Origin: Marinobacter sp. X15-166B
GTDB taxonomy: Bacteria; Pseudomonadota; Gammaproteobacteria; Pseudomonadales; Oleiphilaceae
Direction: 5' to 3'
NCBI RefSeq assembly: GCF_001752365.1
Contig: NZ_MEIY01000001.1
Location: 1,041,024 to 1,105,023, forward strand
Length of the DNA: 64,000 nucleotides
Both the position numbers and the translations under genes were made by a program. Below, in pieces: positions 52,952 to 59,702 of the stretch; positions within the stretch are counted from its first letter, which is position 1; each line of letters starts with the position of its first letter. A model generated the notes under the pieces. The model was not told where the DNA came from. It worked only from the letters and a program-made list of their open reading frames with translations, and did no database searches.

Positions 52952-53152
52952 CTAATTCCCGAACAAATAAACGATTGCCGCCAGATAACACACCAGCAGC
53001 CCCACCTCGAACCAGGCTGCCTTCCAGATATGACGGCGCCAATCCAGATAATGTAAGACTTGCCGGGTCAGCGCCGTCAGTATGAACGCCATTGGCACCA
53101 GAGCCAGCAGCGGACTGATCAGCACTCCTCCAAAACTCAGTTCGTGAAGCAT
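52952..53152 (-). CDS. DUF1656 small membrane protein (AaeX-like)
   Basis: A 66-residue protein with two membrane helices (LISPLLALVPMAFILTAL and VGLLVCYLAAIVYLF) of the DUF1656 family. Members, such as E. coli AaeX, precede membrane fusion protein genes of aromatic acid efflux systems. It is the first gene of the three-gene operon here. Function unknown; a role in complex assembly is suspected for the family. Confidence 0.85.
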   Translation of the reverse strand: MLHELSFGGVLISPLLALVPMAFILTALTRQVLHYLDWRRHIWKAAWFEVGLLVCYLAAIVYLFGN

Positions 53153-53247
53153 GTATCCCTTATCGTGACTGTGTCACTGCAAGAAAAACAGATGTGTTGC
53201 CAAGAATAGCTAAATCGCTGGCGGGGGTCAGTTTTTTTTGCCGGCAA

Positions 53248-53274
53248 TAAAAAACACCGGGCAGGGCCCGGTGT
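53248..53274 (-). terminator. Rho-independent terminator after tctA
   Basis: On the minus strand ACACCGGGC pairs perfectly with GCCCGGTGT across a 3 nt loop and is followed by a run of T residues. It lies about 50 bp after the TctA stop and ends the tctCBA transcript before the AaeX-like gene. Confidence 0.9.
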
Positions 53275-53322
53275 GAAGCTGATGACAGACTGATCATCAG
53301 AAAACCACTGAAGATGTCTTGC

Positions 53323-54849
53323 TTAATCGCCGAGCGGCCCCTCTTTGAGGGCAGCTTTCATGCGCAGTCTGAGGATGGGGCCAACCACCGCCGGCAATAC
53401 CAGCCCCAGACCGGCCACCACCCACAGCCCCAGCGCCAGTGGACTGGCCCAGAGGGTGCTCCAGTCACCGTCCGACAGAATCAGGGCGTGGCCGAGGTTC
53501 TTCTCCATTTCCGGCCCCAGCAATAACCCCAGAATGATCGGCACCAGGGGTATTTCCAACTTGCGCAGAAAATAACCGGCCACTCCGAACGCCACCATGA
53601 AGTACAAGTCGAAGGTACTGTTACTGATGGAGTAGATGCCCACGAACGCCACCATGGTGACGATCGGCAGCAAATACATCGGCGGGATCGACAGCAACCT
53701 GACGAACACCCCGATCATCGGCACGTTCAGCAGCAACAGCAGCACGTTGCCGATCAGCAGCGCGGCAATGACTCCCCAGACGATGTCGGCGTTCTGCGTA
53801 AACATCAGCGGCCCGGGGGTGATGTTCAGCGAGATCAGCATCGCCAGCAACACCGCAGTGGTTCCGCTGCCGGGCACGCCCAGTGTGAGCATGGGGACCA
53901 GTGCACCGGAGGCGGCGCCATTATTACCGGCTTCGGGCGCGACCACGCCACGAATATCCCCGTCACCGAAGGTACCCTTCTTGCCAATCACCCGCTTTTC
54001 CAGGGTGTAGCTGATGAAACTGCCCAGGGACGCGCCGGCACCGGGCAGCACACCGGCGATGAAGCCCAGCACACCACCGCGCAACTGCGTGGGCAGGGTG
54101 CTGAAAAACTCCTTGAATGTCAGAGTCACCTTGCCGACGTTGACCTTCTTGTGGCCGCTGCGAATACGGGATTCCACAAAAAACAGCAACTCGGAGATGG
54201 CAAACAGACCGACAATGGCCAGAATGAAGTCGATCCCTTCGTACAGTTCCAGCACACCGAAGGTGTAGCGCTGGGTACCGGTGCTGATATCAATGCCCAC
54301 GGTTGAAATCATGATGCCGATCGCCGCGGCAATCACCGTTTTCATCGGGTTTTTACCGGTGATACCGCCCAAGGTGGCAAACGCCAGCACAAACAGGGCG
54401 AAATACTCTGCCGGGCCAAAGGTCAGGGCAAATTTCGCCAACACCGGGGCCAGCATGATCAGACCAATGGTACCGATCAGGCCGCCAGCAAAGGACGCGA
54501 TGGCCGAGATTGCCAGCGCATCCGCCGCCCGCCCCTTGCGCGCCATGGGATAGCCGTCCAGGCAAGTCATCATCGCCGGTTCGTCACCGGGTATGTTGAG
54601 CAGAATGGACGAGATCCGCCCGCCATACATGGCACCGGCGTACACCGAAGTCAGCAGGATCATTGCGGTTTCCGGGGGCAAGCCGAGGGTGAACGCCAGC
54701 GGAATCAGGATCGCCACACCGTTGGCGGGCCCCAGTCCCGGCAAACACCCGATCAGAGTGCCCACGAACGCCCCGAACAGGGCGAACATCAGGTTGTACG
54801 GCGTTAACGCCACCGCAAACCCGTCCATCAAAAAGCCGAGGGTTTCCAT
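53323..54849 (-). CDS. tctA: Tripartite tricarboxylate transporter large permease (TctA)
   Basis: A 508-residue inner-membrane protein with about eleven helices. The TctA signatures are clear: GTLIGCLPGLGPANGVAILIPL and, later, ALVPMLTLGVPGSGTTAVLLAML, with paired GxxPGxG-type loops. It forms the sodium-driven channel for tricarboxylates or similar acids. The start overlaps the TctB stop (TGATG). The order tctC-tctB-tctA is read on the minus strand and ends at a strong terminator. Confidence 0.93.
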   Translation of the reverse strand: METLGFLMDGFAVALTPYNLMFALFGAFVGTLIGCLPGLGPANGVAILIPLAFTLGLPPETAMILLTSVYAGAMYGGRISSILLNIPGDEPAMMTCLDGYPMARKGRAADALAISAIASFAGGLIGTIGLIMLAPVLAKFALTFGPAEYFALFVLAFATLGGITGKNPMKTVIAAAIGIMISTVGIDISTGTQRYTFGVLELYEGIDFILAIVGLFAISELLFFVESRIRSGHKKVNVGKVTLTFKEFFSTLPTQLRGGVLGFIAGVLPGAGASLGSFISYTLEKRVIGKKGTFGDGDIRGVVAPEAGNNGAASGALVPMLTLGVPGSGTTAVLLAMLISLNITPGPLMFTQNADIVWGVIAALLIGNVLLLLLNVPMIGVFVRLLSIPPMYLLPIVTMVAFVGIYSISNSTFDLYFMVAFGVAGYFLRKLEIPLVPIILGLLLGPEMEKNLGHALILSDGDWSTLWASPLALGLWVVAGLGLVLPAVVGPILRLRMKAALKEGPLGD

Positions 54850-55295
54850 CAGTTGATCTCCAGCAGGCCGGCCGGCAGACTCAGTGACAGGCCATAATTA
54901 AACAGCCCGAACACCACCACGGCACTGATCAGACCCGTGAGAAAGCCTTTGCCCGGGGTCGCCCCCATGCGCCAGCACAAGGTCCCCACCGCCAGGGTGG
55001 TGGAGATCACAAAGCCCAGTGGCTCCAACAAGAAGGCATAAACCACCAGCACCACCACGGCCACCAGCAGCTCGACCACGGTTTTGCCCCAGGGCCACTC
55101 GGCCTCGGGATCCGGCTTTACCATCAGATAGAGACTGCCGATAACCAGCACCACCGCCAATATGGTGGGAAACGTCTCCGGGCCGACCCCTTCCGAGCCA
55201 CCGAACGGCTCAGGCCACTGCTGGGCCACCCAGCCGTAGGCTACGGCCAGGACCAACAGGCCCAGGCCGAGCAAGCGGTCGCTCAGTCCGCTCAT
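54849..55295 (-). CDS. tctB: Tripartite tricarboxylate transporter small permease (TctB)
   Basis: A 148-residue protein with four hydrophobic segments. LGLGLLVLAVAYGWVAQQW at the start and EGVGPETFPTILAVVLVIGSLYL are the TctB pattern. It is the small membrane subunit of the transporter. The start overlaps the TctC stop by 4 nt and the stop overlaps the TctA start, so all three are translationally coupled. Confidence 0.9.
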   Translation of the reverse strand: MSGLSDRLLGLGLLVLAVAYGWVAQQWPEPFGGSEGVGPETFPTILAVVLVIGSLYLMVKPDPEAEWPWGKTVVELLVAVVVLVVYAFLLEPLGFVISTTLAVGTLCWRMGATPGKGFLTGLISAVVVFGLFNYGLSLSLPAGLLEIN

Positions 55296-56269
55296 TTCAT
55301 CAATCCGATTTCACGGGACAGGTCGGCAATATCCTGCACCTGCTGCTGCACAAAACTTTCGAACTGATCGGCATCCGGATGGAACGGAATCAGACCATTG
55401 CTGGCCATCACCTGCTTCCACTCGTCGCTGGCGTACAGTGTGTCGATCGCCTCGACCCAGTATTGTTTGGCTTCGTCACTGGCGCCTTTGGGCATATAGA
55501 AGCCGCGCCAGTTGGGGCCGACCGCATCGATGCCCTGCTCCTTGGCCGTCGGGATGTCACCGAACTTGCCGGGCAGGCGCTCGTCCGCCAGCACCGCCAG
55601 CACGCGCAGATCGCCCGAGTCCATGAAACCCGTGGCTTCCGAGATGTCACCGGTAAAGGCGTCCACCTGGCCACCAACCACCTGGGTCATGGCCTCGCCA
55701 CCGTTGTTGTAGGACAGGTAGGGAATCGCCGGCAATTGTTCGACGCCAGCGGCTTTGGCGGCAATCAGCACTTTCAGGTGATCCCAGCCACCGCGGGCAC
55801 TGCCACCGGCAAACTTGATCGACCGGGGGTTGGCCTTGCTGGCTTCAAACAACTCGCTCAAGGTTTGGTAAGGGGAGTTCTTGCCCACGGCGATGATGCC
55901 GTAATCGGCCCCCAGCGCACCGACCCAGGTCACCATGTCCGCATCCAGATTGGGGAACTGCTTTTGCGCCAGGCGTGTCGTGGTCGCGGTGGACGCGGCC
56001 ACCAGAAGTTTGTCGTCGCTGTTACGCTTGCTCACGGTGTGCGCGTAGGCCACACCACCACCCGCGCCGGCCATGTTGATGGTCTGCACACTGCCCTCAA
56101 CCAGCTTCAGCGTTTGCATCACGTTACCAACACTGCGACAGGTAAAGTCCCAGCCGCCACCCGGATCAGCCGGCGCCAGACATTCCACTTTGCCGGAAGG
56201 CTGCCACGCCATGGCCGACATACTGAAAACGGCCGCTGCCGCAAACGTCAGAGTTCGTTTGATATACAT
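55292..56269 (-). CDS. tctC: Tripartite tricarboxylate transporter substrate-binding protein (TctC)
   Basis: A 325-residue periplasmic binding protein of the Bug/TctC family with a signal peptide (cleavage near AMA-WQ). ECLAPADPGGGWDFTCRSVGN is the ligand-binding loop of this subgroup, and KFAGGSARGGWDHL, VGPNWRGFYMPKG also fit. Two Cys lie in the loop. The ligand is a carboxylate; the divergent CitA-type sensor suggests a tricarboxylate such as citrate, but this is inference. First gene of the operon. Confidence 0.92.
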   Translation of the reverse strand: MYIKRTLTFAAAAVFSMSAMAWQPSGKVECLAPADPGGGWDFTCRSVGNVMQTLKLVEGSVQTINMAGAGGGVAYAHTVSKRNSDDKLLVAASTATTTRLAQKQFPNLDADMVTWVGALGADYGIIAVGKNSPYQTLSELFEASKANPRSIKFAGGSARGGWDHLKVLIAAKAAGVEQLPAIPYLSYNNGGEAMTQVVGGQVDAFTGDISEATGFMDSGDLRVLAVLADERLPGKFGDIPTAKEQGIDAVGPNWRGFYMPKGASDEAKQYWVEAIDTLYASDEWKQVMASNGLIPFHPDADQFESFVQQQVQDIADLSREIGLMK

Positions 56270-56365
56270 GAATCATCTTCCTTCACTTGTTGTTGTATGC
56301 GCTCCGCAGGAGCCGCCCAACAGACAGATTAAAAGGCGCCCTTGCTTCTCCAAAGTTTGTGGACG

Positions 56366-56395
56366 TAATGCCTTTTAAAAACCTAACGGGCATTA
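56366..56395. promoter_or_regulatory. Inverted repeat between tctC and the two-component genes
   Basis: TAATGCC (56366-56372) faces GGCATTA (56389-56395) across an AT-rich 16 bp. AAAGTT appears on both sides (56363 region upstream and 56404 region downstream). The site lies in the 204 bp shared by tctC and the kinase gene, where a CitB-type response regulator would be expected to bind. Binding is inferred. Confidence 0.45.
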
Positions 56396-56473
56396 TGTTC
56401 ATAAAGTTCACGGGCAAATCCGCAACCGGTGATTTACTCTGCACTTTCAACGACAACAAAATCCGATTAAGCC

Positions 56474-58138
56474 GTGGCGAGAAAAACCCAACTCAAAACC
56501 CGCATGATCCTTACTCTCGGGCTGGTCAGTGCCTTGCAAACCGCATTGATTGGCGGGTTTGCCGGTTATTACCTCAGCGAATCGCTGTACCGCGAGATCG
56601 GCCAGCGGGCGTTGATGGTCGCCAAAACAGTGGCTGCCAGCCCCACCGTGATAACGGGCATTCAACAGCGCGACACGGTCACCCTGAACCACCTTGCCCG
56701 CACCCTCGCGGCCACCAATGAAGCCCTGTTTATCGTCATCGGCGACCATCAGGCCATTCGGCTGGCGCACCCCTCACCCGAGCGGGTGGGCCACTCCATG
56801 GCGGACGACGACGGTGACGATGGCCGCCAGGCTCTGATCGACGGCCGCGGCTACATTGCCCGCGCGGTTGGCAACCTGGGAGAGTCCATGCGGGGTAAGG
56901 CCCCGGTCAGAGCTCCGGAAAGCGGCGACATCATCGGGATCGTGTCCGTCGGTTACAGCGTGTCCCAGGTGAGCGCAACCATTCAGCGTTACAACTTCGT
57001 GCTCTACGGCGTGGTCGGGGTAATGTTGCTGCTCAGTATTCTGATTGCGGTGGTGATTGCCGGACGCTTCAAGCGGGAGATATTCGGTCTTGAGCCGGAA
57101 GAGATCGCCCGCCTGTTTGAAGAACGCAACGCCACCCTGCAATCGGTGCGGGAGGGTATTATTGCCATCAACCGGGATGGCGTGATCACCACCGTGAACC
57201 GCACCGCCCTGGAAACCCTGGGGCTGGATGAACAGACCCCGGTCGCCGGCCGGCCAATTCTGGAGGTATTGCCGGAAAGCGACCTGCTCGCCGTCCTGCA
57301 GTCCGGCCTACCGGACTTCGACCGTGAAGTATGGCTCAGAGGCCGTCAGATGGTGGTCAACCGGCTGCCGGTGCGCCAGGGCGATGACATCATCGGCGTA
57401 GTTGCCAGCTTTCGACGGCGGGATGAACTGGATCACGTCAGCCAGCAACTGACCCGGATTCAGCAATACGCCGATGCCTTGCGCAGCCAGACGCACGAGT
57501 ACTCCAATAAATTGAACACCATTGCCGGTCTGATTCAGATTGGCGCCAACGCCGACGCCCTGAGCCTGATCGGCCGGGAAGTCAGTGGCCATCAGGAGCT
57601 GATTCACTTCCTGCTGGATGCGGTGCCGGATCCGGTGATCGCTGGCTGTCTGCTGGGCAAGTACAACCGTGCCAAAGAAATGGGCCTCCACCTCGCCATT
57701 GATCCTGGCAGCCAAATGATCGACCTGCCTGACAACTTGCCCCGTGACCAGCTGGTCAGCGTGCTGGGCAACCTGATCGACAATGCCCTCGAAGCCACCC
57801 GCAAACACACCGGCGCCGGCGGAGAGGTAACCCTCTCCATGACGGACCTGGGGCAGGAACTGATTTTTGAGGTGGAAGATCAGGGACCCGGCATCGCCGA
57901 GGAGGCGCGGGAAAGCATCTTCGAAAAAGGGGTCACCACCAAAACGCAAAAAGAAGAACAGCAACACGGTTACGGGCTGTATCTGGTGCGGCAGTTCCTG
58001 AACCGCTGGGGCGGATCCATCACTCTGGAAAATCTGGCCGGCAGTGGCAGCCGTTTCACCTTATACTTACCCAAACGTCCGGCTATCCCTTATAAATCAG
58101 GAGCATCCATTGAGCACCATCCGTCTGCTGATCGCTGA
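56474..58138 (+). CDS. CitA/DcuS-type sensor histidine kinase
   Basis: A 554-residue membrane kinase. Helices near 12-32 and 175-197 flank a periplasmic PAS-like (sCache) domain of the citrate/dicarboxylate sensor type. A cytoplasmic PAS (about 215-320) is followed by a SpoB-type H-box with His341 (QTHEYSNKLNTIAGLIQIG) and an ATPase domain (NLIDNALEA, DQGPGIAEE, HGYGLYLVRQ). It would sense an external carboxylate and phosphorylate the next gene's product. GTG start. It is divergent from tctCBA and overlaps the regulator gene by 29 nt. Confidence 0.88.
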   Translation: MARKTQLKTRMILTLGLVSALQTALIGGFAGYYLSESLYREIGQRALMVAKTVAASPTVITGIQQRDTVTLNHLARTLAATNEALFIVIGDHQAIRLAHPSPERVGHSMADDDGDDGRQALIDGRGYIARAVGNLGESMRGKAPVRAPESGDIIGIVSVGYSVSQVSATIQRYNFVLYGVVGVMLLLSILIAVVIAGRFKREIFGLEPEEIARLFEERNATLQSVREGIIAINRDGVITTVNRTALETLGLDEQTPVAGRPILEVLPESDLLAVLQSGLPDFDREVWLRGRQMVVNRLPVRQGDDIIGVVASFRRRDELDHVSQQLTRIQQYADALRSQTHEYSNKLNTIAGLIQIGANADALSLIGREVSGHQELIHFLLDAVPDPVIAGCLLGKYNRAKEMGLHLAIDPGSQMIDLPDNLPRDQLVSVLGNLIDNALEATRKHTGAGGEVTLSMTDLGQELIFEVEDQGPGIAEEARESIFEKGVTTKTQKEEQQHGYGLYLVRQFLNRWGGSITLENLAGSGSRFTLYLPKRPAIPYKSGASIEHHPSADR

Positions 58139-58796
58139 AGATGACCGTCAGATTGCGGAGATTCAGCGAAGGTTTGTTGAACGTCTCGACCATGTTGAAC
58201 TCTGTGGTATTGCGCACACCCTCGCCGATGCCCGCGACCTGGTGGAAGTGCTGGCGCCGGACCTGATACTACTGGACGTGTACTTTCCCGATGGCAGCGG
58301 TCTGGAGCTGTTGCGGGAGCTGCGCGCCCGGGACAGCCGCAGCGATGTGATTCTGATCACCGCCGCCAAGGAAGTCGACACCCTGCGCAGTGCTTTGCGC
58401 GGCGGCGTATTTGATTACATCCTCAAACCGCTGGTGTTCGAGCGGCTGGAAGAAGCCATCAACCGCTTCCGCCATCAACTCGAGCACCTGTCCGGACTGA
58501 ACCAGCTGGCCCAGAGCGAAGTGGATGCGCTGATCCCCAGAAGCGCGGAGGAAGGTGCTCCGACCCCCAATGGCCGTCTGCCCAAGGGCATAGATGCCCT
58601 CACCCTGGAGAATATTCAGGAAGTTCTCGCCAACGGCGAACACTGGAGTGCGGAGGAAGTGGGCAGCGCCATCGGCGCCTCCCGCACCACCGCCAGACGC
58701 TATCTCGAATACCTGGTGGGCACCGGCACCCTCATCGCCGAAGTCACCTACGGCAGTGTGGGCCGGCCGGAAAGGCGCTATCGGGTGGTGGAGTAG
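58110..58796 (+). CDS. CitB/DcuR-type response regulator
   Basis: A 228-residue regulator. The receiver has acidic pocket AEDD, phospho-acceptor Asp56 in LLDVYFPDG, Thr in LITAAK and Lys in DYILKPLVF. The C-terminal winged-helix part (SAEEVGSAIGASRTTARRYLEYL) is the CitB/DcuR DNA-binding type. The start is TTG with CAGGAG 6 nt upstream, inside the kinase gene. It probably activates the divergent tctCBA operon. Confidence 0.88.
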   Translation: MSTIRLLIAEDDRQIAEIQRRFVERLDHVELCGIAHTLADARDLVEVLAPDLILLDVYFPDGSGLELLRELRARDSRSDVILITAAKEVDTLRSALRGGVFDYILKPLVFERLEEAINRFRHQLEHLSGLNQLAQSEVDALIPRSAEEGAPTPNGRLPKGIDALTLENIQEVLANGEHWSAEEVGSAIGASRTTARRYLEYLVGTGTLIAEVTYGSVGRPERRYRVVE

Positions 58797-58826
58797 GCTG
58801 AACGGTCGACAGCACTTGGTGCAACC

Positions 58827-59702
58827 TCAGTAATAGTTTTTTTTGCCGAATATCGCTTCGATTTCTTTTGGCCATTTGAACTTGAAGGGGGTGAGTTTCC
58901 ACCAAAACATTGATGGCATGAAAATCATGAATACCAAATTACCTAATATTCGTCTTATGAGTGTTTTGGAGTTCAAATATCTTTTGTATGAATCATGATT
59001 GATGCCAATAAGCTCGACACGCTCCTTCTCTGCAACCTCTCCATGGTAGTACCTAACAATGAAGTTCCATCTTTGATACATAACGCCTTCATTGAAAGTT
59101 GAGGATATTCTCTTGCGCTGCAAGGCCCTTTTGGGCTTTTTTCCACAAAAATAATGGTTATTCCTCAAATATAGATGTGAGTAATACTGACGCTCCCACA
59201 TTACGCCGGAACCCAGATACTGCAGATTATGGGAAAAACTTACCTCCAGTTCATTCCAGGGTATCCGGTAGAAAGTGCCTCTATGCCCCACGTACACCAC
59301 CCCCCCGTGCCGGTCGATCCGCACCGGCAGAGTGAGCGGAAAAAATATCTCAAACAGGTAAACGGCCGCCCATAGGGGCACGAACAGCGCCGCCGAAGCA
59401 GCGAATACGCCATAATAGAACTGACCAATAATCCACATAATCGACAAGGCGACAATCATAAATAGGTTAATGGGAACCAACTGAAACCGTCTAAGAATCA
59501 TAAACGCGGTTCGTACATCAATGATTCGTTCATCGATATGCGAAAATCCAAAGTCCATTGCATCTGACGAAGTCGACACTCCTGCTACCATGGAAGCCGG
59601 AGGGCTAGCGAGCCGCTCACCCTGAGTCCGATACCAAGGTTTCTGTAACTGTTGCTCAAGGTCCGTTTCCGGCAAATCACAGTTCAAAGGTGAGTCGCTC
59701 AT
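58827..59702 (-). CDS. DUF6708-like membrane protein, candidate immunity protein
   Basis: A 291-residue protein with two membrane helices close together (about 74-125) and a hydrophobic segment near the C-terminus (about 258-275). The middle (HGGVVYVGHRGTFYRIPWNELEV) is a cytoplasmic beta-rich part like DUF6708, a family I know near T6SS effectors; the assignment is moderate. Its start overlaps the end of the VasX-like effector gene by 26 nt with AAGGAG upstream. The last 400 bp are clearly AT-richer than neighbours. Position after the toxin and membrane nature fit immunity to a pore-forming effector, like TsiV2 for VasX; not proven. Confidence 0.65.
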   Translation of the reverse strand: MSDSPLNCDLPETDLEQQLQKPWYRTQGERLASPPASMVAGVSTSSDAMDFGFSHIDERIIDVRTAFMILRRFQLVPINLFMIVALSIMWIIGQFYYGVFAASAALFVPLWAAVYLFEIFFPLTLPVRIDRHGGVVYVGHRGTFYRIPWNELEVSFSHNLQYLGSGVMWERQYYSHLYLRNNHYFCGKKPKRALQRKRISSTFNEGVMYQRWNFIVRYYHGEVAEKERVELIGINHDSYKRYLNSKTLIRRILGNLVFMIFMPSMFWWKLTPFKFKWPKEIEAIFGKKNYY

